Assembly (NCBI GenBank): GCA_009840385.1
Contig: VXNX01000013.1
Location: forward strand, 634,222 to 698,221
Direction: 5' to 3'
DNA from: Candidatus Dadabacteria bacterium
GTDB taxonomy: Bacteria; Desulfobacterota_D; UBA1144; Nemesobacterales; Nemesobacteraceae
DNA: 64,000 nucleotides
Shown here piece after piece: positions 8,212 to 18,109 of this stretch; the first letter of the stretch is position 1; each line of letters opens with the position of its first letter. Under the pieces are notes generated by a model that did no database searches, was not told the DNA's origin, and worked only from the letters and a program-made list of their open reading frames with translations. The position numbers and the translations under genes are program-made.

Positions 8212-9792
8212 ATGAGGTTATTTAACTTCTTTGCAATAATGTTCTTGCTGGTGGGGGCGTTGGCTTTTTCCGCCTGCACGGGCACGGACACGGAAACCGT
8301 AACCGAAACCGTAACGGAAACCACAACGGAAACCGTAACGGAAACTGAGTACGTGTGCGCTGACGGAACTACAGCGGCAAGCGCCGACATGTGCCCGGAT
8401 CCGGAACCTGTTTATGACGAGATAGGGCCGGGTCATGAGGTAGGAAAAATGAACTGCTATGAGGATGGTGATCGCGACGGCATGATAGCCGGTACCGACA
8501 TGGGCGATTGTATCCATGGCGAGGAGGGCAACGACTCCATTAAGGGCATGGGTGGTAACGACGTTCTTGACGGCGGTCCTGGAAACGACACGCTCTACGG
8601 GGGGCCCGGCAATGATGACCTTATCGGCGGCAGCGGCGACAACACGCTCTACGGGGGTGAAGGCGCCGACATTGCGGTCTACAAGGATGCTATGAGAGTA
8701 GTGGCCAACCTGGGCAACAATACAGCTAGGATTCGACACGCCGATCCTGAAATGGTGGACGAGCTCGTAGAGACGGGAGATAGCGGAATAGGTACAGATA
8801 CCTTGATGGAAATCGAGAACGTCAAGGGCTCTCTCCTAGGAGCAGACATACTAACCGGCGATGACGGTCCGAACGTGCTTAAAGGTCTTGACCAGGCCGA
8901 CACGCTTAACGGTGGAGACGGTGACGACATGATTCTTCCCAACCGTCCTGTGGATATGGATTCTAACGGTATGGCTATAGCAAACGTGGCCAGCGGCACC
9001 GAACCAGAAATTGACGGCGTTGATGTGGTCGACGGGGGAGAGGGGAGCGACACCATAAACTACGAGGGTGAAAGCGGATCGCTGGTCGTTGCCCTTGGCA
9101 CTGTTGTTGCAGCGGTGCCAGACGATCCTGCCACGACGGATACCAACGAAGCGGTCATTGCTCACGTGGCGGCCACGGTTGGTGCCGTTACCGACATGGT
9201 CGTGGTTGTGAATCGAGGCACGGAAGATGAGCCGAAACTAGAGAGCACCATTGAGAACGTTATGGGAGGCTTCGGTGGCGACACGCTTACTGGTGACGCT
9301 CGGAGCAACACGCTTACAGGCGGAGCCGGTGTCGACACGCTTAACGGAGAAGCAGCCCCCGACGGCGCGGACACGATGGGCGCTGACGACACGCTTAACG
9401 GCGGTCCCGGTGGTGACACGCTTAACGGCGGTCCCGGTGGTGACACGCTTAACGGCGGCGCGGACGACGACACGCTTAACGGCAATGCAGGCGATGATAC
9501 GCTTGACGGCGGAGGCGGTGACGACACGCTTGCAGGCGGCGACGGCGATGACGTATATATTATCACCAAAGGCGATGCCGGTGATACGATCAGCGCGTTT
9601 GTGGCTGGCGACATGATACATCTGAAGGGCTTCACGTCCGCCGATAGGACTGAGAACAACCTAAATATGACAGCAGCAGGCGTGCTTCAGCATGTGGACA
9701 AAGATGACTCAACTGATACTACTGATCTTGTCACCCTTAGTGCCGGTGGGGGTCTTGTCCGGCTGACCCAGGACGTACGGTACGTGGACTGA
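8212..9792 (+). CDS. RTX-type calcium-binding repeat protein with lipoprotein-like signal peptide
   Basis: A 526-residue surface or secreted protein. The N-terminus (MRLFNFFAIMFLLVGALAFSAC) reads as a lipoprotein signal with Cys22 as acceptor. A Thr-Glu-Val rich low-complexity linker (residues about 24-46) follows. Glycine-Asp nonapeptide repeats of hemolysin/RTX type (GGxGxDxLx) occur in two blocks, about residues 108-155 and 355-450, with degenerate copies between. Such repeats form calcium-binding parallel beta-rolls. RTX proteins normally leave by type I secretion without a cleaved signal, so the lipid anchor is atypical. It has its own promoter and terminator. Biological role unknown. 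Confidence 0.88.
   Translation: MRLFNFFAIMFLLVGALAFSACTGTDTETVTETVTETTTETVTETEYVCADGTTAASADMCPDPEPVYDEIGPGHEVGKMNCYEDGDRDGMIAGTDMGDCIHGEEGNDSIKGMGGNDVLDGGPGNDTLYGGPGNDDLIGGSGDNTLYGGEGADIAVYKDAMRVVANLGNNTARIRHADPEMVDELVETGDSGIGTDTLMEIENVKGSLLGADILTGDDGPNVLKGLDQADTLNGGDGDDMILPNRPVDMDSNGMAIANVASGTEPEIDGVDVVDGGEGSDTINYEGESGSLVVALGTVVAAVPDDPATTDTNEAVIAHVAATVGAVTDMVVVVNRGTEDEPKLESTIENVMGGFGGDTLTGDARSNTLTGGAGVDTLNGEAAPDGADTMGADDTLNGGPGGDTLNGGPGGDTLNGGADDDTLNGNAGDDTLDGGGGDDTLAGGDGDDVYIITKGDAGDTISAFVAGDMIHLKGFTSADRTENNLNMTAAGVLQHVDKDDSTDTTDLVTLSAGGGLVRLTQDVRYVD
9405..9565 (+). repeat. In-phase tandem repeats encoding the RTX beta-roll
   Basis: The segment GACACGCTTAACGGCGG recurs at 27-base intervals. 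Two adjacent 27-base units around 9405-9460 are identical, and later copies diverge. This is the coding DNA of the nonapeptide repeats, not an intergenic array. The identity of neighbouring copies indicates recent duplication or slippage. Confidence 0.8.
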
Positions 9793-9819
9793 GGCAACGG
9801 AGCTAAACTTGTTTGTTTT

Positions 9820-9861
9820 AAGCGCGGTTTCCGGTAATCCCGGTTGCCGCGCTTTTTTTTT
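9820..9861 (+). terminator. Rho-independent terminator of the RTX gene
   Basis: AAGCGCGG and CCGCGCTT form an 8-bp GC-rich stem with a loop of about 19 bases, followed by nine T residues. It lies 28 bases after the RTX stop codon. Confidence 0.9.
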
Positions 9862-9949
9862 ATGGGGCCGGTTTGCTAGCGCTTCGTGTCAGGTGAGTTC
9901 CCGCTCTCGTTTGCAAATGGCCCGCCCCCTTTTTAATCTCCTCCTGTTG

Positions 9950-10560
9950 TTATGAGAGGGTCGGTGCCGGTTTTCCGCAAGTCCCGGCTGAAGATGTCCC
10001 GACATGCCGACCCTTCCATTGAATCAGCTCTTTGTACTTGAGTCTTTTCCCGTTCACTGCCTCGATAACGGCATCTATCTGCTCGATAGTCACAAGCGGG
10101 CGGATGTTGCGTCTTCCCGCATGCTCATCTGTGTGGCGTTGAAGGTGCTGCTTGCTCATCTTGCGATAAACTCCAGCGTGCCCTCTTTTGAGCATGAACC
10201 AAAAAGGCTCTATGCCTTGCCTGTGAGCTTGTCCTTCTTTTATGGATTCTCCGGCTGAGTGGCTTACCGCCTCGTGCCTGTAGCTCTTCTTCGCGAGCCA
10301 TTTGTACCCGCAGTTCTGACCCGTGTAAACTGCGGTGCCTTCGGGTACGGTTTCTTGCATCATGCTCTGAAGCGTGATACTTGAAACGGGTTCGGCAATC
10401 TTCGCCTTAACCTTCTTGCCTGCTCTTTCCTTAATTGCCACGACAGGGATCTTGTCCTGCGCTCCGGCTCCTGACACGCGAGGCTTCTTTTAAGTGTGCG
10501 TGTTGTGGTATTTCCCCCTGACGCAGGTTTTATCCATCTCTACATCTACCGCGTGTCACC
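9950..10560 (-). pseudogene. IS1595-family transposase remnant
   Basis: A leftward reading frame shows the C-terminal two thirds of an ISXO2/IS1595-like DDE transposase. VDVEMDKTCVRGKY matches the first-Asp segment, then KIPVVAIKERAGKKVKAKI, a degraded second-Asp region, HSAGESIKEGQAHRQGIEPFWFMLKRG with the final catalytic Glu, and HLQRHTDEHAGRRN. A TAA stop at 10490-10492 interrupts the frame, and the zinc-ribbon and HTH N-terminus is missing, so the gene is dead. The longest open part is GTG 10477 to 9950 (175 codons). No clear terminal inverted repeats were found. It separates the RTX gene from mutS. Confidence 0.82.
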
Positions 10561-10747
10561 GTGACGATGTCGTGCGGATGAGGACGATGGACGTATTGGC
10601 TGGCGGTATTTGAAATAAACTTTTATAATAAGCCCTCCCCCCACGCGTGTTCTTAAACTGTATCGATCTTCAAAAGCTTTGGACAATGGTGTCGCCTCGC
10701 ACCGTTGTGCCCCCTTTTGCCGTTTCTGCCGCCCCGTTAAAATTCTG

Positions 10748-10753
10748 TATAAT
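10748..10753 (+). promoter_or_regulatory. TATAAT -10 box at the mutS start
   Basis: A perfect TATAAT ends 9 bases before the mutS ATG, with no ribosome-binding site between. TTCTGC at 10724-10729 is a weak -35 candidate with 18-base spacing. Predicted transcription start is within 3 bases of the ATG. Confidence 0.55.
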
Positions 10754-10762
10754 AGTACTCCC

Positions 10763-13375
10763 ATGAGTTCGCAGACTCCCCTTATGAACCAGTACCTCCG
10801 CGTAAAAAGGGAATGCCCGGACGCGATACTTCTTTTCAGGCTCGGGGATTTCTACGAGATGTTCTACGATGACGCGAAAACCGCGTCGGAAATACTCGGC
10901 ATAGCCCTCACCTCGAGGGACCGCTCAAAGAAAAACCCCGTGCCGCTTTGCGGCGTTCCCTTCCACAGCGCCGAACCCCACATATCTAAGCTTCTCGCAA
11001 GCGGAAAGAAGGTGGCGGTCTGCGAGCAGATAGGGGATCCGAAGCAGGCAAAGGGAATCGTTGAGAGAAAGGTAGTGAGGGTTCTCACTCCCGGGGTGGT
11101 CCTAGATTCAGAGAACCTCGAAGGAAAAAGCAACAATTTTCTCGCGTGCGTCGCGGAGGAAGAGGACGGCTTCGGGCTTTCTTTCTCCGACATCTCGACC
11201 GGGGAGTTTCGCGCCTCCTTTTTTCACTCGCGGGAAGACCTTCTCTCAGAGCTTGTGCACATCGATCCTAAGGAAATCCTCGTTCCGGATCAAGACACCG
11301 ATTCTCCTTGGCTTAAATCCCTGCTAGGCTCAACCCCCTGCGCTCTTGTGACCAAGGTCGATTCCTGGAAGTGGGAGGTTGGGAGATGCGCGGAGATCCT
11401 GCGGGACGGCTTCTCCGTGCTTACCTTGGAGGCCACGGAGATCGAGAAAAGACCGGGATGTGTTGTGGCCTGCGGGGTGCTTTTCGATTACCTGCGGGAA
11501 ACGCAGAGGGACTTCCTGCCGCGGATAGAGTTCCCGAGGTACTACGATACCGTCGACTACATGAAAATAGACGAGTGGACCGCGAGGAACCTCGAGCTCA
11601 GAAGCTCTGCCGACGGGTCCGTGAAACACTCGCTGCTCGGCGTAATGGACGAGACCCGCTCTCCAATGGGCGCGAGGCTCCTTCGCCGCTTTATGAGCTA
11701 TCCTCTGCTCGATGTCGAGGAGATAAAGAAAAGACAGGAGGCCGCGGCCGAGCTGCTTGAGAACCTCTCCGCGAGGGAAGACCTGGCGGAGGCGCTTCGC
11801 CATATCGGGGATCTTGAGAGGCTCATTCACAGGATCGAAACCCCGTCCGCGAGGCCCAGGGACCTTGCCTCGCTTCGGGATTCCTCGTTTTACATAGAGA
11901 AGCTTCGCGACGCCATGTGGGATCTTAGCTCGGAGGCCCTTGCGTCACTTCGAGAGAGGATGGATGATTTCCGGGATCTTCGGGATTATCTCGAGGGAGC
12001 GCTTGTGGAGGCCCCGCCCGTTTTCGCGCGGGAGGGAGGGATAATAAGGGAAGGGTTTTCCCCCGAGCTTGACCGCCTCCGCAAGATCCAGAGCGACGGG
12101 CGCAGGTGGATATCCGAGCTTGAGGGGCGGGAGAGGGAGCGGACCGGGATAACCAACCTAAAGATCGGCTACAACAGGGTGTTCGGCTACTACATAGAAG
12201 TTACCAACTCAAAGCTCTCGCTCGTTCCCGAGGACTACTCGAGAAGACAAACTCTTGCGGGAAGCGAGCGCTTCATTTCCCCCGAGCTGAAGGAGTACGA
12301 AGAGCAGATACTGACGGCAGCGGAGCGCATAGCCGAGCTTGAGACCTCTCTTTTCGAGCGGGTGCGCGTGCGTGCGGCCGCCGAGGCGAAGCGGATAAAG
12401 GCCACGGCGGCAGTGGCAGCCGAGACAGACGTTTTTTGCTCCATGGGAGAGATAGCCTCGCGCTACGGCTACTGCCGCCCGGAATTTGTCTCTAATCCCA
12501 CAGTCGAACTCCGCGACTCCCGCCACCCCGTGGTAGAGAGGATAAGCCTTGAGAAGGGATTCGTTCCGAACGACGTCACGCTTGATTCTGAAGCTGACCG
12601 CTTCATGATAATCACGGGGCCCAACATGTCGGGCAAGTCGACCCTCATAAGGCAGGTGGCCCTCATATCTCTCATGGCCCAGATGGGAAGCTTCGTTCCG
12701 GCGCGCGCGGCGCGCCTCGGGGTGGTCGACCGGATATTCTCAAGAGTCGGGGCGTCGGACAATCTCACGGCGGGGCGGTCAACATTCATGGTTGAGATGG
12801 TCGAGACGGCGCACATCCTGCAGAACGCCACCCCGAGGAGCCTCGTCATACTGGATGAGATCGGGCGGGGCACCAGCACCTTTGACGGGATGAGCATAGC
12901 GTGGGCGGTTTCCGAGTATCTGTATGACTTGGGGCCCCTCACCCTTTTCGCCACACACTACCACGAGCTCTCAAACCTCGTGGACGTAAAGCCCGGGATC
13001 ACGAACTCCAACGTGTCGGTAAAGGAGGAGGGGGGAGAGATACTGTTTCTCCGCAAGCTTCTCCCGGGAGCCACGAGCCACAGCTACGGCATACAGGTGG
13101 CCCGTCTTGCCGGTGTCCCTCCGAAGGTTCTTGCCTCGGCCAGGAAGGTCCTTTTTTCCCTCGAGAAGCTGAAGGCCTCTTTGTCCCAGTCGATGCTCGG
13201 CGGACAGCTTCTTCTTTTCGACGAGGAAGCGGACAGGGAATCGGAAGCCGCCTATCGCAAGGAAGAGCTTTTGGCTGAGGATCTTGCGACGCTTGATCCC
13301 ATGAATATGACCCCTATGGAGGCGTTGGAAAAACTCGTGGAACTCTCCGAGAAGGCCAAACAGAGCCGCTCCTAG
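10763..13375 (+). CDS. mutS: DNA mismatch repair protein MutS
   Basis: An 870-residue mismatch-recognition ATPase. The N-terminal domain has the mismatch-wedge motif GDFYEMF near residue 30. Connector, lever and clamp domains follow (GYNRVFGYYIEVT near residue 470). The C-terminal ATPase has Walker A GPNMSGKST at about 618-626, Walker B LVILDEIGRGTSTFDG, and the HYHEL region. A C-terminal tail shows the LLLFDE pattern for clamp/MutL contacts. Length fits bacterial MutS. I chose ATG 10763 because MSSQTPLMNQYLRVK aligns with the family; the upstream TTG at 10679 adds 28 unrelated residues and would precede the -10 box. No mutL nearby. Confidence 0.98.
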   Translation: MSSQTPLMNQYLRVKRECPDAILLFRLGDFYEMFYDDAKTASEILGIALTSRDRSKKNPVPLCGVPFHSAEPHISKLLASGKKVAVCEQIGDPKQAKGIVERKVVRVLTPGVVLDSENLEGKSNNFLACVAEEEDGFGLSFSDISTGEFRASFFHSREDLLSELVHIDPKEILVPDQDTDSPWLKSLLGSTPCALVTKVDSWKWEVGRCAEILRDGFSVLTLEATEIEKRPGCVVACGVLFDYLRETQRDFLPRIEFPRYYDTVDYMKIDEWTARNLELRSSADGSVKHSLLGVMDETRSPMGARLLRRFMSYPLLDVEEIKKRQEAAAELLENLSAREDLAEALRHIGDLERLIHRIETPSARPRDLASLRDSSFYIEKLRDAMWDLSSEALASLRERMDDFRDLRDYLEGALVEAPPVFAREGGIIREGFSPELDRLRKIQSDGRRWISELEGRERERTGITNLKIGYNRVFGYYIEVTNSKLSLVPEDYSRRQTLAGSERFISPELKEYEEQILTAAERIAELETSLFERVRVRAAAEAKRIKATAAVAAETDVFCSMGEIASRYGYCRPEFVSNPTVELRDSRHPVVERISLEKGFVPNDVTLDSEADRFMIITGPNMSGKSTLIRQVALISLMAQMGSFVPARAARLGVVDRIFSRVGASDNLTAGRSTFMVEMVETAHILQNATPRSLVILDEIGRGTSTFDGMSIAWAVSEYLYDLGPLTLFATHYHELSNLVDVKPGITNSNVSVKEEGGEILFLRKLLPGATSHSYGIQVARLAGVPPKVLASARKVLFSLEKLKASLSQSMLGGQLLLFDEEADRESEAAYRKEELLAEDLATLDPMNMTPMEALEKLVELSEKAKQSRS

Positions 13376-13409
13376 CCCCGGGGGATGCCCTCTTTTTTCC
13401 CTCCATCCC

Positions 13410-13437
13410 TTGACACTCGCAAAAACGTGCTTACTTT
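13410..13437 (+). promoter_or_regulatory. groESL promoter
   Basis: A perfect TTGACA at 13410-13415 and a -10-like TACTTT at 13432-13437 (16-base spacer). The overlapping TTTATA at 13435-13440 is an alternative. The CIRCE operator begins 4 bases downstream, over the transcription start. Confidence 0.65.
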
Positions 13438-13441
13438 ATAG

Positions 13442-13468
13442 TTGGCACTTGGCAGGCAGGAGTGCCAG
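13442..13468 (+). promoter_or_regulatory. CIRCE operator (HrcA-binding site)
   Basis: TTGGCACTT and GAGTGCCAG flank exactly nine bases (13451-13459). This matches the CIRCE consensus TTAGCACTC-N9-GAGTGCTAA, with the A-to-G and T-to-C changes in mirrored positions so that the inverted repeat is kept. Its place at the groESL transcription start indicates HrcA repression released by heat or unfolded protein. hrcA is not in the window. Confidence 0.85.
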
Positions 13469-13503
13469 ACAAGCTTTAAAAAGTTAAAAAGGAGGTATTT
13501 GAG

Positions 13504-15449
<1,946 letters not shown>

Positions 15450-15480
15450 GAGCCTCCCGGCACTGGGGAAAACAAACCGA

Positions 15481-15521
15481 AGCGGGCACGGCGCTCTGGC
15501 GCCCTGCCCGCTTTTTTTTTG
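15481..15521 (+). terminator. Rho-independent terminator of groESL
   Basis: AGCGGGCA (15481-15488) pairs with TGCCCGCT (15505-15512), with an inner GGCGC/GCGCC helix, followed by a run of T residues. It lies 31 bases after the groEL stop. Confidence 0.92.
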
Positions 15522-15548
15522 CCGTTTTGAATTTTTTTTAATTTTCCC

Positions 15549-15576
15549 TTGACAGTTTAAGTAAATTACTTATATT
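15549..15576 (+). promoter_or_regulatory. Strong promoter of the small-RNA candidate
   Basis: A perfect TTGACA (15549-15554), a 16-base spacer and TATATT (15571-15576), with an AT-rich stretch immediately upstream. It stands after the groEL terminator and before a second terminator, and no sizeable gene lies between. Confidence 0.7.
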
Positions 15577-15582
15577 TTATAG

Positions 15583-15671
15583 TGTTGATTAGAAACAATG
15601 ATCAATACTCATCCTTCATCCTCCTTTTTGTAATAGAGAGCGTCTCGGCCCCCCTGAGGCGCTCTTTTTTT
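15583..15671 (+). ncRNA. Candidate small regulatory RNA (about 89 nt)
   Basis: Inferred transcript from the strong promoter at 15549-15576 to the intrinsic terminator at 15637-15671. The 5' half is A/U-rich. The middle is CU-rich, with CATCCTTCATCCTCC followed by five T residues. The T-run after the final hairpin would be the Hfq-like 3' tail. The segment 15620-15629 is the exact 10-base complement of the groES ribosome-binding region at 13486-13495, and such an anti-Shine-Dalgarno stretch could pair with other strong sites. An 11-codon ORF (ATG 15598, stop 15631) without a clear ribosome site is the alternative reading as a leader peptide. It does not match SRP RNA, 6S RNA or tmRNA as I know them. 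Confidence 0.5.
15637..15671 (+). terminator. Rho-independent terminator after the small-RNA candidate
   Basis: AGAGCGTCTC (15637-15646) pairs with GAGGCGCTCT (15656-15665) apart from one T-G wobble. The loop is 9 bases, and seven T residues follow. Confidence 0.88.
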
Positions 15672-15697
15672 GTCTAATCGAAAAGGTGGTGTATATT
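15670..15697 (+). promoter_or_regulatory. Promoter of the SCO1/PCuAC pair
   Basis: TTGTCT at 15670-15675 and TATATT at 15692-15697 with a 16-base spacer. It begins at the end of the preceding terminator and leaves a leader of about 28 bases before the SCO1 gene. Confidence 0.5.
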
Positions 15698-15731
15698 TTC
15701 TGCCCAGACGCGTTTTCGGGAGTCTATTGAA

Positions 15732-16322
15732 ATGAAACGATACTACCTGCCCTTGGCTGCCCTGGTTCTGATCGCCCTTGTGTGGTTTGCGGTCCTGGGG
15801 TTTCTTCGCACGGACAAGACAAAGTTCTACGGGGACGAGTACCGCCGCCCCGCCTTTGATTTTTCGCTCACCGACCAGCGGAACCAGAAATTCATTCTCT
15901 CTGAGCACGCGGACAAGGTCATACTGCTTAACTTCGGCTTCACCAACTGCCCCGACGTGTGCCCCACGACTCTCGGGATACTGGGCGAGGTGCTTGATAT
16001 CGTGGGAGACGATAGGGCGATGGCGCTTTTCGTAACCGTCGACCCCGAGCGCGACACCGCCGAGCGCCTCGGCGCCTACATACCGTTTTTCCACGACCGC
16101 ATAGTGGGGCTTACGGGTTCCGAGGAGAAAATAAAACAGGTAAACGACGCCTGCGGGACCTTTTATTCAAAGGAGCAGGAGATCTCGGAAGAGGATTACA
16201 TGGTGGTTCACTCTCCCGCCGTTTACCTGATAGGCCCGGGCGGTGCGATGTTGCTGCGCTACCCCAAGGAAAAGCTTCTTCCGGAGAAAATGGCCGATGA
16301 CGTAAAACGCCTTCTCCTTTAA
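15732..16322 (+). CDS. SCO1/SenC family copper-binding thioredoxin-like protein
   Basis: A 196-residue membrane-anchored periplasmic protein that helps load copper into the CuA site of cytochrome c oxidase. One N-terminal transmembrane helix (about residues 5-25) precedes a thioredoxin fold. The metal-binding motif is CPDVCP, with Cys75 and Cys79, and the distal ligand is the His of VVHSPAVYLI (about residue 160). VTVDPERDT is the typical SCO strand. It is followed after 12 bases by a PCuAC chaperone gene, a common pairing for copper delivery. No cytochrome oxidase subunits are in the window. Confidence 0.95.
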   Translation: MKRYYLPLAALVLIALVWFAVLGFLRTDKTKFYGDEYRRPAFDFSLTDQRNQKFILSEHADKVILLNFGFTNCPDVCPTTLGILGEVLDIVGDDRAMALFVTVDPERDTAERLGAYIPFFHDRIVGLTGSEEKIKQVNDACGTFYSKEQEISEEDYMVVHSPAVYLIGPGGAMLLRYPKEKLLPEKMADDVKRLLL

Positions 16323-16334
16323 TGGACCGAACCC

Positions 16335-16781
16335 ATGAGAAAACGCCTTCTTTTCCTTCTTCTTTTCCTTCTTCCGGCTCCCTTGGCGCACGGCGAAGGA
16401 ATATCGGTAACGGATCCGTGGGTAAGGCAAAACCCGCCGGGCACTTCCGTGACCGCGGCCTACATGGTTATCGAGAATCCCGGTGCGGATGACGAGCTGC
16501 TCGGGATTCGCTGCGCCTGCGCCCGCGAGGCCTCGATTCACGTTATCGAGATGAAGAAGGGTTCAGATTCCATGGTGATGCGGGAGGTCCCGTCGATAGC
16601 TATTCCCTCGGGCGCTTCGCTCGCCCTTTCCCCGGGAGGCACCCACGTGATGCTGATGGGACTCTCGGGCGATATGGATAAAAGCGTGGTTTTGGAGCTG
16701 GAATTCCGCTCGGGCGCGCGGATATCGGTTACCGCGCCCGTTCTCTCCCCCAAGGCCGCGCAGAAGCACAGCCACCACTAG
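16335..16781 (+). CDS. PCu(A)C-type periplasmic copper chaperone
   Basis: A 148-residue exported protein with signal peptide to about AHG|EG. The family's Met/His copper ligands are visible in REASIHVIEMKKGSDSMVMREV (His and Met pairs, about residues 63-84) and in GGTHVMLMGL (His and Met near 105). A His-rich tail ends KHSHH. The protein presents Cu(I) to SCO or directly to oxidase CuA. It lies 12 bases after the SCO1 gene and is likely in one transcript with it. CxC near residue 57 is an extra, non-canonical feature. Confidence 0.92.
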   Translation: MRKRLLFLLLFLLPAPLAHGEGISVTDPWVRQNPPGTSVTAAYMVIENPGADDELLGIRCACAREASIHVIEMKKGSDSMVMREVPSIAIPSGASLALSPGGTHVMLMGLSGDMDKSVVLELEFRSGARISVTAPVLSPKAAQKHSHH

Positions 16782-16784
16782 GGC

Positions 16785-17195
16785 TTACTGCTTGGAGTAG
16801 GAGACGGTCAGCACCTGGTCGTCCGAGCCCGTCTGCTGCGCGGGGCCTTTCATTTCGCACTTGGCCCTCATGACGCCCCCCGCCTCGGTTATCAGGGTTT
16901 CGATCAGTATTTCTCCGGTTATCCTGCCGGTGCTTTTGATCTCAAGCGACCCGGCGTCTATCTTTCCGTTCACTTCCCCGAATATGATGACCCCTCCGGC
17001 GTTTATGTCCCCGGTGACCGAGCCGTTCGGACCAACCACGAACGTGTGGTCCGCCTTCACGTTCCCCTTGAGAGTCCCCTCGACTTTCATCGACCCCTCG
17101 CACGAAATGTTCCCCTCGAACACCGCGCCCTTGCCGAGAATCGTTTCAACCGTCTCCGGGTTCTTTTTGCCGTTTTTCTGTTTCTTGCCGTACAT
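16785..17195 (-). CDS. Bactofilin (polymer-forming cytoskeletal protein)
   Basis: A 136-residue protein with the bactofilin beta-helix: repeated short glycine and valine strands from about residue 20 to 110 (FEGNISCEGSMKVEGTLKG, FVVGPNGSVTGDINAGG, ITGEILIETLITEAGG). The termini are basic and unstructured. Bactofilins polymerise without nucleotide at the inner membrane and often position M23 peptidases that set cell shape. An M23 gene lies directly upstream (12 bases), so a bactofilin/peptidase morphology module is likely, as in Helicobacter CcmA with Csd1. Convergent with the PCuAC gene, leaving only 3 bases. Confidence 0.95.
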   Translation of the reverse strand: MYGKKQKNGKKNPETVETILGKGAVFEGNISCEGSMKVEGTLKGNVKADHTFVVGPNGSVTGDINAGGVIIFGEVNGKIDAGSLEIKSTGRITGEILIETLITEAGGVMRAKCEMKGPAQQTGSDDQVLTVSYSKQ

Positions 17196-17207
17196 GTCGT
17201 TTCCCCC

Positions 17208-18050
17208 CTATCTTATGTATTTTTTGGGGTTTAATCTCATTCCGTGCCTTATTATCTCGTAGTGAAGATGCGGCCCGCTTGAGCGTCCGGTCGACCCGAT
17301 CTCCCCTATCTTCTCCCCCGCGACGACCTTCTGGCCCTTTTTTACCTCTATCTTCGAGAGGTGCGCGTAGAGAGTCTTGTAGCCTTTTTTATGCTTGATG
17401 ACTACATACTTGCCGTAGCCCTTGACCCGTTTCGCCTTGTCGACCACGCCGTCTGCCGTGGCGACTACCTCGGTCCCCGTTTTCCCCCTGAAGTCGATTC
17501 CGCCGTGAAACTCCCTCGCACCGGAGAAAGGAGATTTCCTGTAGCCGTATCCCGAGGAGATGCTCCCCGAGACGGGTTTTCCGAATGGAAGGACCGCCAG
17601 GGAGTCGGCGATGCGGTCTATGTCCTTTTCCACCGCGTCAAAGTAGTCATGGCCTATGTCGTCCACCCTGAACCCGCGCCCGCCTATGGCCGGAGTCCGC
17701 CTCTGCTTCTTGGTCGAGAGCTTCTTCTCCATGGAGGCAAGCTTTTTCTCAAGCCTTAAAACTCTTTTTATGAACTTGTCCTCAAGCCGCTTGTCTACGA
17801 TTATGTCCTGCGACATGTTCGCGACGGCGTCGAGCAGCTCGTTTATCTCCGCTTCCTTCTGCGCCCGTATATCTTCTGCTTCCCCGTAGAGACTGTATGA
17901 GAAGAAAAAGGATAAAAACGCGCCCGCAAGGAAAGTTCCAAGCACTCCAAGCGCCATGTGAAACCGCGCCCTGCTGATACCCCAGGAGCGGGTCCAGCCG
18001 AACTTGTTGCAGGATACGGTAAGCGACAGTCCGTCGTTTCTTTTCTCCAC
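17208..18050 (-). CDS. Membrane-anchored M23 family metallopeptidase
   Basis: A 280-residue peptidoglycan hydrolase. It has a short cytoplasmic N-terminus, one transmembrane helix (FHMALGVLGTFLAGAFLSFF) and a coiled-coil (about residues 60-110). The C-terminal LytM domain carries zinc ligands in FHGGIDFRG and GPHLHYEI, plus the usual YGKYVVIKHKKGYKTLYAHL strand. It cleaves peptide crosslinks in the wall from the periplasmic side. GTG 18050 is chosen because a GAGG-type site lies just upstream and a TTGACA promoter at 18132 fits it. The open frame extends to 18224, but that part crosses the promoter and terminator. It precedes bactofilin by 12 bases. Confidence 0.9.
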   Translation of the reverse strand: MEKRNDGLSLTVSCNKFGWTRSWGISRARFHMALGVLGTFLAGAFLSFFFSYSLYGEAEDIRAQKEAEINELLDAVANMSQDIIVDKRLEDKFIKRVLRLEKKLASMEKKLSTKKQRRTPAIGGRGFRVDDIGHDYFDAVEKDIDRIADSLAVLPFGKPVSGSISSGYGYRKSPFSGAREFHGGIDFRGKTGTEVVATADGVVDKAKRVKGYGKYVVIKHKKGYKTLYAHLSKIEVKKGQKVVAGEKIGEIGSTGRSSGPHLHYEIIRHGMRLNPKKYIR

Positions 18051-18109
18051 CCTTAACCTCGCTGCCGCCCGGGAGGCGGCACGTAAATCATGATACGAAT
18101 CTCCCGTTA

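Noticed and set aside
9405-9565. Regularly spaced repeats resembling a CRISPR array
   Set aside because: Units are contiguous 27-base codons of RTX nonapeptides inside an open frame; no spacers or cas genes.
10624-10629. Another TATAAT upstream of mutS
   Set aside because: The nearest -35-like TTGAAA is only 8 bases away; it lies within degraded sequence next to the transposase remnant.
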